Source: Asterella californica (taxonomy: Eukaryota; Streptophyta; Marchantiopsida; Marchantiales; Aytoniaceae). Taken from it: DNA of 64,000 bases. The notes below the pieces were generated by a model. That model made no database searches, was not told the DNA's origin, and saw only the letters and a program-made list of their open reading frames with translations. The position numbers and the translations under genes were made by a program. Location of the stretch: the NCBI GenBank assembly GCA_036924285.1, contig JAYKYS010000004.1:26816001-26880000 (forward strand), given 5' to 3'. Positions 11,387 through 21,039 of this stretch are shown one piece after another (within the stretch, counting starts at the first letter, position 1; each line of letters opens with the position of its first letter).

Positions 11387-12128
11387 CCAATCTCATGTGG
11401 CTCAAAGGCAAATGCTTTCCCATGTCGTGAAAACATCTCCTTGAAGCACATCCTCTCTTCTGATAGAAGAGACCCATCAGATCCAATCTTCAGCTCTTCA
11501 AGGGTCTTCTCCGTGAACTTATGTCCTATCATTGCAGGATCTCTCAAGCTCTTCTCTCTTGAAGCTCGATCCATCTGTTGGTTAGTATCATCCGGCAAAG
11601 GACTAGCAACTGACTTTATCTTCTTATCCACTGTCTTGTACGTCATCTCAACTCGAACCTCAGGTGCACGGAATGACTCGATCACGGAATAGACCTCCCT
11701 TGAATGAATCTGCACAACTTTATCCATATCCTCCCATCCAATAAACATGATCTCTCGCAAAGGATCCTCCAACCCATCTTCTTCATAAACACCGAAAATC
11801 CATTTATCCCCTTCTAGCTCACCCAACTCTTTTAACATCAACTCAACATCATGCAAATGTTTTTGTTCTTTTCTTTTCAGCTCTTCTACCTTCTTGTAAA
11901 TAGCAATCACACACTCTGAAAACCCAACAAACCCTGCACAAAAGGCACTTTCTCCTTCAAACGAGAGTAGCTTCTCCTGCATCCTCTGAATCTCGCCTTC
12001 TCTTCTCTTCCAACAATGCTCCGTGTTGGTTCTTGGCGATGTAAGCATGTATCGATAGAGCTTCTATCATATCCTCCCATCGAGTATCTCTTCGTAACAG
12101 CTGTCCTCAACAGTGTTTCACGTGTCAT
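11320..12128 (-). pseudogene. L element: protease-to-RT linker region
   Basis: A 242-residue frame is rich in Lys/Glu and predicted helical (KKVEELKRKEQKHLHDVELM). It ends in DSYVVTPMVIFTVSHVPW, which leads into the RT fingers in the next frame. I cannot find a clear D-T/S-G protease motif, so the protease is either lost or highly diverged. This is assigned by position within the element. Confidence 0.5.
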
Positions 12129-12359
12129 CTTTTCTTTCTATTTCATGGAGATGACAGATGACCACAATCCACTCGGTTCAACATGCTCGTTGAAACTCCT
12201 TTCAGCTTGGTCCTCAACCCTTGTGTCATAAGTTCCAGCATCCACGATTGCAATTGCTTGCGCTGATAAGTGATTCTCAACTAACTTCTTCATCCCTCCT
12301 CTATCAAAGTTGGTCTGAAGAAGTGCGTCGGTATCTCTCAGCGCTACCTTCCCATCCTT

Positions 12360-13422
12360 CTAGAAGATCACCATTTGTTGTAAAATATCAATGAACTCCT
12401 TGCAATCTCTGCGTGGATGATCAGTACCATCGCACCAGATACACCGCTGGATCCAGCCTTGCTTCTTAACCGGTTTTGCTCCGCTTGTAGACCCCTTCTT
12501 TTTCAATCTTGTGAGCTTGATTTGCAGATCTCGCATTCCACGCAAGATCTTCTCAAGGTTTGAATCATCCTTCTTCAGATATACTACAGGTGCTTGGACA
12601 ACTGGAATAGCTGGAGCAACTAGTACTACTTGTCTAGCAATAGGAACTACCGGTCGGACTATAGGAACAGGTGTTATAGCAGTCAGTGTTGGTGTCAGTC
12701 TCCTCGGTGTTGGTGTCGCTCTCTCTTGGTAAGCAAACCAACAACTTCCTCAACCTTCTTCCAACTACTGGTCAAGCCATCGTCTTCCTCCCGATCCTCC
12801 AGAAGTACCTCTAGCTTCTCTTGCAGCTTCTCATCTGCAGCCCGAAGAAATAACTCTGTCTTGTTGGACTGCAGCGTCAACTTCTCCATCCTAGTTAGCC
12901 GTGAAAACTACTTTTCAAACTTCCTGAGCAACTCTGTAACTTGTAAACCTTTCCTTGGTTGCTCAACCCACTCCAAGAATGACTTCTTGGTGATCCGATC
13001 AGAGTCCTCCAAGAAGTACTCATCCATCAAGCACGAGCAAACGTCTCCCAATCCTTGTAAAAATGCTTCGTTAACACTTTAACATGATCTCTAATCTCTG
13101 GAGCTGCTGCCAACTCAAACGTCTCAATCATCTCATCTTCTGATACTCGATTCAGCTCCATCTCCTTCACATAATGTCTCAGATATCTTGAGACATCTCT
13201 CTCATCGAACTGGTCAATCTTGCTGACCACCGCTTGCAACGTCTTGGTTGTCAAAGCTTCCTTCTGCTCATCGGACTGTTGCAGCCGCAAGAACATCGTG
13301 AAAGCTTGAAACATTGATGCAGTTCTCGGATCCAACTGCACCTTTGGCAATCCACCCAAACCACTAGCTCCGTTCTCATCATCATTCCCGTCTCCGCTCA
13401 TGATTGTCAATCTCTTCTTCAA
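12360..13422 (-). pseudogene. L element: gag with a CCHC knuckle
   Basis: Gag starts at 13422 with an acidic, Gly/Asn-rich N-terminus. It continues with YLRHYVKEMELNRVSEDEMI and HFYKDWETFARA (capsid-like helices). In other frames it passes through a coiled-coil stretch (12889-12695) and a Pro/Thr/Val-rich stretch (12732-12600) to the zinc knuckle CIWCDGTDHPRRDCKEF at about 12450, a good C-x2-C-x4-H-x4-C. Frame changes interrupt it. Confidence 0.75.
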
Positions 13423-13483
13423 GGTTCAACCACAGAAGAAATCTCCACCCCAGACCTTCACGTCGAGTTCACCACCGTTATCA

Positions 13484-15329
13484 TGTCGGATATTGCGTGA
13501 AGGATGTCCAAGAAAAAGTGAGGTTCCTGGCTGTGGAGATGTAGTGTGCTGAACAAAGACAAAAAAAGAGACAAACACGCACGAAAGCGAACGTCGCTGC
13601 AATATATACCAACTCTCAATGTACATACACTGCCGGTTCTTTCTTCTCAAGAACACAAAACTGAGAAACAGACCAGAGCGGTCCGTAATCTGCTTCAAAG
13701 CCCCTAAAATGAACTCCTGAATCTCAACCCTGGTCCAAACCACCAAGCGTAGCTCAGAGCAAGAGAAACTTCTCTTTGCTAACAAAAAGAGATGCACCAG
13801 TATCACACGATTGAAATCAAAGTCCAAACCACATCAATGTATAAGTTATTAGTTAAAGCTAGCTACCACAAGCTGTATATAGCCAACTAGATCTCTAACG
13901 AACTCCAAAGGATGAAAACCGTAGTGAAAGAATCGGAAAAGACCTATATGAGAACTTACTCCTTTCGCCAAACGGACTTTAGATGTTGATAGGGTCTTCT
14001 CCCTTGACTCTCTTGACCTCAAGGACTATCAGATCCGACTCCCAACAGCCGAGATATCACTGATTTTTGGTCGCAGGTGACCGAACCTTCAAAAACTCCT
14101 CCATGCGGTTTAAATCGCACACACCGCACAAACGGATCGTCTGAACTGATATCCATCTTCTCTGGTAGTCTAACTACATTGAACCCAACGCGACTCCAAA
14201 CAAGCTGTTTGGAGTTCTCCTCGCAAAACCACGCAAGGAATTTGATCGCATGACACAAAAAACTGACGTAAATCGACTCCTTACGGCTCAAACTTGCTCA
14301 CCACACCCAAACCAACAATCCAATCCACGTACTGTCTTCTCCTATGCGTGAAGACTCCTTGGTCACGTAAGCATCAAGAACTAACAGCTCGGCTCACCCG
14401 TTGCGAAGAACAACCCAATTTCAGATCGTGAAAAATCTTTGCAAGCGCTTCTCTGCAAGCCAATTTCACTCAGAACTCCTAAACTGCCCGATGAAACTTT
14501 GTGTCGTCTTCAATTTCCTGAAGAACTCGACGTTTTGATCTGAATGGATCCAAGGACAGCAAGTTTGGACTCCAGAACGGTTCGAACGGTCCAACTCTCC
14601 TTCACAGATTACTGAAGCTCTCAAATCTCTCTCTTGGGTCTCAATTTCTCTCAGAACACATCCCCCCGATCCGTCTCTTCACGAACCGTCTTAACCCACA
14701 TGTAGCCTGCACAGATCCGAACCCAATGACACCTTGCGCGCATACATTGGACTTCTCAATTCTCCAAAACGTCCACCGACAAGTCGTAGAAACAAACTGA
14801 CCCCTTAATCTACCCCCTTATGTTAGTCTCCGTACGTACAAGTTTTCTTCCCTAATGAGGAAGCAGGCCCATTGCGTCCTTAGTATAGCGCCTAGAGCTG
14901 CAAATACTCAGTCAGCAAAAGCAAACTAGGGCTAGCTTGATTTTCTCTTCTTCCGAGTCTCGTAACTTCTCCACTAGGCGTCCAAATGAAGTAGATGAAG
15001 TGCCCATGGAAAGTTGACAATGAGCTCTACCCATCGATGTAATGAAAATGAAGATTCGAAGTTGTGCCAAAAGCCCGTAAGTTGGGGCTTAGCTTGTTTT
15101 ACCCATCTTTTGAGTCTTGTAACTTCTCCACTATGCGTCCAAACGAAGTAGACGAAGTGCCTATGGAGTGCTGACAAAGAGCTCTATCCACTGATGCGAT
15201 GAAAATGGAGATCTAAAATTGTGCCAAAAGTCTGTAAGCTGGGGCTTAGCTTGCTTTTCTCATGAGTGTCTTTGGAGCGACAAGCATCGAAGTCTGAATT
15301 TCAGGTAGGAGCCGGTCCACGACACGACA
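13484..15329 (-). repeat. L element 5' LTR
   Basis: Partner of 6807-8628. On the minus strand it runs from TGTCGTGTCGTGG (15329) to AATATCCGACA (13484), and gag begins 62 bp further on. No clear tRNA-Met primer site follows it. The adjacent GGTGGTGAACTCGACG could be a primer site for another tRNA, but I cannot assign it. Confidence 0.8.
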
Positions 15330-15897
15330 TCGTCAAATATCCGAGTTATTTGGCTCGCTAGCTGTAGCACTCCCACTCGTGGTTGTCTGTGCTACCGGCG
15401 TCGTCGACCGAGACGGATGGTTCATCGGTGGATGAGATGACGTCGAGTTCTGAGACATGACCGTGGTGCGTATCCAAGTACGTGATGCAACCGGGGCTGG
15501 AAATGCTGGGTTAGGAGACAAAGGTTCGGAAGGACCTACCTCCTTCTTTTCCTTCTTCCGTCTTGGTGCCATCATTTCTTGAATCCGCGACGTCGGCGTT
15601 CGATCTGCGGCGAACTCTGCTGTAGTCGAGGCTTCTAAGTTGTCGAGGTTCCAAGCTTGGTCGAGGCTTCCGTTCTCAGTCGAGGCTCTATAAATAATCG
15701 AGTCTCCTTCAGGGAGAACACGTGAACCGGTGCAGCGATCCCTCTTGCGAAAAACCTCCGACTGTCTCTGTGGTCGGTTCGGTTGATTCGCCTAGTTTAC
15801 GAGGAGCTCCACGGACAATCTCGTGGACGTCCATGCGATCAGTCGTTGGTCTCGGACACAGCTGCGCCTCGCCTTCTGCTCGATCAAACTGAAGCAC
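15330..15897 (-). pseudogene. G element: leader and gag N-terminus
   Basis: The minus-strand frame from 15575 begins MMAPRRKKEKKEVGPSEPLS and continues as a Pro/Ser/Thr-rich gag N-terminus until it is cut by the L insertion at 15329. Upstream is a short leader with a second frame (15897-15709). Together with 5620-6806 it is one gag gene split by L. Confidence 0.65.
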
Positions 15898-15947
15898 TTC
15901 ACACTTGGTCGTAACTTCGGTGACGTCTCGGTAGGTGGTAACTTCGG

Positions 15948-15959
15948 CTCTGATACCAC
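15948..15959 (-). other. G element primer-binding site (initiator tRNA-Met)
   Basis: On the minus strand the sequence is TGGTATCAGAGC, a perfect match to the canonical plant LTR-retrotransposon primer site for initiator tRNA-Met. It lies 2 bp inside the G LTR edge. It fixes the orientation of G (minus) and the inner edge of its 5' LTR. Confidence 0.9.
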
Positions 15960-15961
15960 TC

Positions 15962-16194
15962 TGACACGATTCTTGGGAGCGCTAACGGATTGCGGGCTAA
16001 CTTTTTCTCAAGTCCACTGACCTCCGTGCAGCTCTGTCCATCTCGCGGACTCCGTTCAGACCCCAATTACTCACATTTCAGTTCCAACGTTGAGGATGAG
16101 GATTCACACTCTTCCCGTCACACTATCGAGCACACACACACACACACATTCACGCGCATACACACAATTGAAACTAGACACTTAACCACAAACG
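15962..16194 (-). repeat. G element 5' LTR, inner part (interrupted by M)
   Basis: On the plus strand the LTR starts TGACACG right after the primer site. It resumes at 26111 and ends CCGTGACA at 26162, for a reconstructed length of about 285 bp with TG...CA limits. It carries an (AC)9 microsatellite at 16131-16148. No second G LTR is visible in the window. Confidence 0.7.
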
Positions 16195-16488
16195 TGTCAC
16201 GTCAGTTTGGGCACCTCGGCTAGGTTGACCGAGTGCGAAGTGGCGCATCCCGGTAAGGCCGTTAGTGTCATTAGGGCGAGTTGGTGAGAGAGCCCACTAG
16301 GGGTAAACTTCGCAGGTAAGGCTTGGAGGCCTTAGTTCTTTGAGTTGAGCCTTCAAGCTCCAGGCTATGGTGGATAGTCTAGTTGAGTGTAACCCGGATT
16401 CTCTTCGTGCTTAGAGTGGGTTTGGCTTGACCGTTTGTGAGTAATCCTTGTTGTGGTGTTGGAGATGGTAATTTCTCTATACAGATTA
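16195..16488 (+). repeat. M element 5' LTR portion (block Y)
   Basis: 294 bp, 98% identical to 25706-25999 (six substitutions). It begins TGTCACGTCAG and ends TATACAGATTA. A full LTR should also carry the 107-bp block X that flanks the 3' copy on both sides, but X is absent here. No TGG-starting primer site follows directly; the nearest weak match is TGGTATC near 16562. Confidence 0.85.
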
Positions 16489-17304
16489 CTCAAACAACTG
16501 AGTGCAGGTCGAGGCGGAGTTCAGTAAGAGCTCGCTGATCTGAAATCTGAAATCGTCCGCTGGTATCTTCGGGCGTTGTCGTTCGTGCTTGATTGTTGGA
16601 GTTGTGATCGAGGTGTGTGGGCGCATGCTACATTGCTGGTCGATTTGCTGTTGTTGGGGTCGAGTGGAGATTTCTGTCATGCGGAAGCGCTGCAGAAATT
16701 TTGCGGAATGTTCTTGAAGTGTGTTGTTGGAGCCGGATTGCGCGTTTGGGCGTGGCAGACGGAATACTTGTCAATGTCGGGCCGGAGTGGACTCTTTGGA
16801 AGCGCATTGGAGAGACGATTCTAGCGCACTAAGTCTCGTGGAGTTTGGCCAAGGATTGAAGAAGTTATGGCATGTCGAAGTTCGCTGTCGTGTCACCCGA
16901 AAGCACAAAAAGGCTAGTTACGTCAGATTTTGGCTCAATTTCGTGTGGAAACTTGAGTTTAGGCGTTGTTTTGTGTGTGTGTGTGCATTCGCGAAATGTG
17001 TGTGGTGCATTTGCGAATCTGTTGTGGTGGTTTTCGGGTTGGCTTTGGGTGTTCTTGCTGGTTTACGTCAGATTTTGGGTTACCCGCGAGCTATTTTCGC
17101 TGTTTTGGAGGCTGTTTTGGTGCAATCTTCTGCAATTCGAGGTGGAGCCGAGTCTCTTTGGGTGTGTTGTACCTGTTCTACTCTACTGCAAGCGGAGCGG
17201 AGCGGAGAGTGAGCGGAGGTGCGTGAGTGCGGAGGCGTGAGAGCGGAGTGCGAGAGTGCGGAGGCGGAGCGGAGCTGAGCCTGAGCCCGAGCCCGAGCTC
17301 GCGT

Positions 17305-17336
17305 CCGCCGCAAGCCAGCTTGCTGGCTTGCGGCGG
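17305..17336. repeat. Perfect hairpin in the M leader
   Basis: The arm CCGCCGCAAGCCAGC and its exact reverse complement are separated by TT. In the genomic RNA this would be a very stable stem-loop, possibly for dimerisation, packaging or translation control (inference). Confidence 0.85.
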
Positions 17337-17359
17337 AGAGGTATCCAAGCCTCAGTTGT

Positions 17360-17470
17360 GTGGGAAGGGTAAAACCAGCTGGTCACCCATCCGAACACTA
17401 TTCCTGGACCTGGACTCCTAACTCTGTAGTCTTAGCTTTGGCTTTACCACTAGACCAATAGCTCTTGGTG
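17360..17470 (-). ncRNA. tRNA/5S rRNA-like segment in the M leader (SINE-like relic)
   Basis: On the minus strand an A-box-like TGGTCTAGTGGTAAAGC (17441-17457) is followed about 50 bp later by GGATGGGTGACC (17381-17392) and CTGG. The second motif matches the 3' internal control region of plant 5S rRNA. The rest of 5S and a good B box are not evident. It may be a captured SINE or a 5S-derived module like those in Cassandra-type elements. Confidence 0.4.
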
Positions 17471-18254
17471 TCATACAGAGATGCGTGCAAGTACTTATGG
17501 ACTTGTTTAAGGTAGTAGGAGACCTTCTCGCACGTTCCTAGAGGAGTGGTAGGGCGACCCCATAGTATTAGGGGTAAGCTATAGTTGTGGTAGTGCTTGT
17601 CTATACCGTAGAGACGTGTATAGAAGCAATTGGTGGCAGTTGTCTTGGGGTGAGCTAGTAGAGCTACCACGTGGATGTCTTTGGAGCTACTAGAGGTGTG
17701 GACATCTAGTTAGTGATCTCTAGTGTCAGTTACGACAGTTGGTGACCATATATTGTATGTGGTCACCGACGAGGAGACGTCAGTCCGGGTGAGGCTGGGT
17801 TTCTCTTTATGTGCATGTTTGAGTGTGGAGGGTTATCGTTTGGACTTCTTGTGGTTGGAACCCCTCCATATTCTGCTTCCTGTTTGTGCGCCGCGTTTGC
17901 TTGTGTTGGCGCTTGATTTCCGGAGTCAGTTCACTCCAGTGTGCTGTCGATAGTGAGGCTGGAGTTGCGGAACAGTCAGACTATCTTTGTCTCTCTCACG
18001 GTGCGGTTGGAGTGACGACCAACAGACCGTGAGAGGCTACCTGTGGTGATGGCAAGTACAGGTTGTCCTTACCTTGACCGTCCTAGTAGAGGATAGGTGA
18101 GCTCAGTAGGAGCGGGGTTAGGCAAGTGGTGGTTACGGTGGTGACGGAGATTGCGGCTTCCGGTTGGGGAGTGTGTTAGCGGGATTCTCTCATCACGGAG
18201 TTCTCCGGAGGTTCTGGTGGGAACTTCTCGGACAATGGGTATACACGGAGTGGG

Positions 18255-19904
18255 GTGAGGTACCGACTACCTACACCATTGCCGTCGGTTGTTCCAGAGG
18301 ACGAGTCAGACGCAGACAGCGCATTTTCTGGTGGTGAGTCTAGTGTCGCCACACCGTTGTTGTGGGACATGGACGAGATCTATGGGGCTACGAAGGGGCC
18401 TCGACGTTACTCGGGTACAGTTGGTACCATTGAGCTGGATGACTTCATCCAAGAGTTCGACAGTTGGTGCGATCTGCAGCAGATGCAGAACCCACAACTG
18501 TTTACACCCTTCATGACGTGGAAGGGTTTGTTCCAGCACTTGGAGGGACCGCCGATGGATGATTATCATGAGTTCAGGCGAGATTACAGTGTTGAGATCG
18601 AGTTGTGGAGACAACATTGGTCTCCCAACTACGTTTCTATCACTACTGGCGCAGTTTCGGGAGGAGTAGCACCTGCGAGTTCGGGTGTCAGTAGCAGTGG
18701 TACAGTCGCAAGTGGCGGAGTACCTACTACCAGCGGTGCGTCCACAGGTAGTGGAGCAGGTGGTAGTGTGAGTGGGATACCACCAGGGTTTAACCCTGTG
18801 GTTCAGTTCTTCCAATGTTTGAGGAAGAACAATCAGGGTGTGCGGACCGACAAGTTGAGGAGTCTGCAGGAGTTCCAGCGAAAGACTGGAGAGAGCCTAC
18901 GCGAGGCGTTTACTCGCATGAGGCGGTTGATCAGCGTTACCCAAGGGGTGACGGAAGCACAGGCAGTCCAGTTCTGGTATGGGATACTAGACCGGGAGCT
19001 GCGTAGGAGAGTTAGAGATGCTACTCTCCTTAGAGATACCGCTCCGACGTTGGCGGTTGTCTTTAGTCTGGCTGAGCGGATTGAGCTCAACATGGTGGAG
19101 GAGAGGGTGGTGGTTGCTGGGTTCAGCAAGGAGACACCACATGGAGCGACCACCTCTTCTCGAGGATCACAGGCTACGCAACAGCGTGGTGGTGGTGGTG
19201 GTGGTAAGGATCGTGCGGAGCAGTCACGATCTCAGAGAGGTGTTGGAGGATCTGGTGGGCAGAAGCCCATGTCGTCCTTCTCTAGTCAGCAGCAAGCGGG
19301 TCCTTGCTGGACGTGTGATGGTCCTCATCAGCAGAGGGATTGTCCACAGAGGAGAGGTTATGAGACGTCAGGGACATCAGGGACGTCTCAAGCAGTACCT
19401 AGGCAATGTGAGCATTGCGGACGACCTGGTCAGAGTAGTGACCGTTGTTTTGATCTCCATCCCGAGTTGCGGCAAGGGAAGGCTGATCGTGGACGAGGCG
19501 GAGGAGTTCAGGGAGGCCGTGGTGGTCGAGCTGGAGGTAGAGGTCCAGCACCTAGGAGAGGACCGGTCGGTCCACCGCCTGCTACGACGTCAGAAGCATG
19601 TATGGCTGCTCGGATTGAGCAGTTGGAGCAGAGGATAGCTAGTATGGCTATGGCCCAGCGGAGATCAGATGGAACAGAGGCTTCCACGTCTTATGGAGGA
19701 GAAGGAGGTGACTTCGACTTCATGGCTGGTGTGGCGCAGATTGAGACATCTGCGGCAGTGACTAGAGGTGCAGTACGTGCTTCTGAGTCACGAGGTGCGT
19801 CAGTGGAGTTGGATCCACAACGCGGGGAGGCTGGTAGACAGGCCAGGCTTCCTCAATCGTTCACGTTATCGGAGGCGTTGAGGACCACATCTATGGTTCC
19901 TTAA
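18255..19904 (+). CDS. M element gag polyprotein
   Basis: Intact 549-codon frame. The N-terminal third contains WDMDEIYGATKGPRRYSGTV and a capsid-like region. A Ser/Gly/Thr-rich linker (about residues 135-180) follows. The retrotransposon gag core LRSLQEFQRKTGESLREAFT ... ILDRELRRRVRDA spans about residues 200-270. Two zinc knuckles follow: CWTCDGPHQQRDC (C-x2-C-x3-H-x4-C) and CEHCGRPGQSSDRC, in which Gln stands where His is expected. An Arg/Gly-rich nucleic-acid-binding stretch follows. It is the only complete reading frame of M. The start is the first ATG of the frame; there is no direct evidence for it. Confidence 0.85.
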   Translation: MRYRLPTPLPSVVPEDESDADSAFSGGESSVATPLLWDMDEIYGATKGPRRYSGTVGTIELDDFIQEFDSWCDLQQMQNPQLFTPFMTWKGLFQHLEGPPMDDYHEFRRDYSVEIELWRQHWSPNYVSITTGAVSGGVAPASSGVSSSGTVASGGVPTTSGASTGSGAGGSVSGIPPGFNPVVQFFQCLRKNNQGVRTDKLRSLQEFQRKTGESLREAFTRMRRLISVTQGVTEAQAVQFWYGILDRELRRRVRDATLLRDTAPTLAVVFSLAERIELNMVEERVVVAGFSKETPHGATTSSRGSQATQQRGGGGGGKDRAEQSRSQRGVGGSGGQKPMSSFSSQQQAGPCWTCDGPHQQRDCPQRRGYETSGTSGTSQAVPRQCEHCGRPGQSSDRCFDLHPELRQGKADRGRGGGVQGGRGGRAGGRGPAPRRGPVGPPPATTSEACMAARIEQLEQRIASMAMAQRRSDGTEASTSYGGEGGDFDFMAGVAQIETSAAVTRGAVRASESRGASVELDPQRGEAGRQARLPQSFTLSEALRTTSMVP

Positions 19905-20026
19905 CGGCCTACCGATGGTGCAGTAGAGTTGGAGGCATCGACATCCAGGAGTGGGTGTGATGTGAGTCCACCCTCGACGTCTGTGGATGCGACGTCGAAC
20001 CTGATGTTGGGGGCGCAACAGCAGTT

Positions 20027-20780
20027 TTGCGAGCCCCAATATTCTCAGCCACGGATATGAGAGCATTGGGAGTCAACTTGGCTCCAGTGTTCCAGTTGGC
20101 GGCCACGCTCAGTGAGAGCGAGGATGTAGTTACCTCTAGTGCTGAAGTAGTTCAGCGAGAGGCGGTAGACGTGTCCATGGAGTCGAGGATCAGGACAGCT
20201 ACCAGTGGTACTTGGCAAGCGGCGGCTGCTAGGTTAGATGAGTTACCAGCTAGGCCGGCGATTGACCGTGCTAGTTTGGCACCAGGTGTGGTGTTGTTGG
20301 ACAACAGAAGTGGTATCTTCTGTTTGGTGGCACCTTCACGGAAAGTGTATCGACCTTAGAAGGTCTTGTTAGACTCTTGAGCCCAACCGTTGATGTTGGG
20401 AAAGGCGGCGTGTATTGGTTTGGGTCTGAAGAAGTCTGAGATAGAGAGATGTCCATTCCAGTTGCAGACATCTCTAGGGGGATCAGGAGGTACGGCTCTA
20501 CATATGACACGTGAGATGTTGACGGTGAGAGTTCGGCCAGATCACCCCACGGATGGCTCTATGGTGAGGGCCAAGGCCATCGTTACAGCCGCAGAGTCTT
20601 ATGATGTATTGGTGGGAGGTGCTGTGTTGTACCCTATGGGGTTTGTGATCGACTATTGGACGGAGACAGCATCTTACAGACCAGGTTGGCAGTCCGGTGA
20701 GGGACGAATGAGCCGCTTACCAGTGAGATTCAGTGCTAGAGTTGGGACGACGGAGCCTACACCAGGGACGATGACATCCG
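20027..20780 (+). pseudogene. M element aspartic protease, active-site nonsense
   Basis: Frame 2 continues after gag with a Pro/Ala-rich stretch, then KVLLDS-stop-AQPLMLGK. The catalytic D-S-G-A has become D-S-TGA-A at 20375-20377. The core LGLKKSEIERCPFQLQTSLG and the C-terminal ESYDVLVGGAVLYPMGFVID match a retropepsin, with the second hydrophobic-Gly loop intact. Another stop lies at 20357-20359. Without read-through the polyprotein could not be processed. The methyltransferase follows in the same frame. Confidence 0.75.
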
Positions 20781-21039
20781 TTGCAGGGTTCAGTTCAGTC
20801 ATCACTTGGTCGGACGAGTTGTTGGAGGGCAATGCCCATGCGGAAGATACTCCGGTCTTTGAGGAGGTGGAAGATATGCCTAGCATGTCTATGTTAGTAC
20901 CATCTGCCTTGGATGTTCCATTTTGGAGTTCGAGTGAAGAGTTGCAGCAGTATGCTGATCAGTTGGTGCAGCAGGCTTGGAGTGAAGCCTTTGTACCACC
21001 AGTAGAGGAACAAAGGGTTGTTCCTGCTACTGGCCCTGT

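Larger units (their letters stand above)
6807..15329 (-). mobile_element. L: complete but decayed Ty3/gypsy element nested in G gag
   Basis: Two ~1.8-kb LTRs flank gag, a linker, RT, RNase H and integrase, all on the minus strand and in standard gypsy order. The minus-strand LTR start is TGTCGTGTCGTGG and the end is near AATATCYGACA. A polypurine tract lies beside the 3' LTR. The flanks give only a short TCG(T) target duplication, so the ends are accurate to a few bases. The coding parts carry several frame changes and stops. The LTRs differ by substitutions and small indels, so L is older than M. Confidence 0.85.
16489..18254 (+). other. M element leader, GC-rich and structured
   Basis: 1.77 kb without a convincing gene. 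Open frames of up to 163 codons are Cys/Val-rich and unlike any protein I know. It contains a GAGCGGAGCGGAG-type purine-rich repetitive tract (about 17188-17300), a perfect 15-bp-arm hairpin (17305-17336), and on the minus strand a tRNA/5S-like segment (17360-17470). Confidence 0.6.

Noticed and set aside
16131..16148. CRISPR-like or satellite array
   Set aside because: It is only an (AC)9 microsatellite within the G LTR.
16721..17240. Overlapping 163- and 122-codon frames in the M leader as captured genes
   Set aside because: Their composition is Cys/Val/Trp-rich from TG-rich DNA, with no motifs and three overlapping frames open at once, which suggests absence of stops by base composition.
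18306..18815. 169-codon minus-strand frame in M gag
   Set aside because: It is antisense to an intact gag with clear zinc knuckles and has a low-complexity Thr/Arg/Cys composition.
19018..19638. 206-codon plus-strand frame overlapping gag
   Set aside because: It is an out-of-frame shadow of the Gly/Arg-rich part of gag with no known domain.
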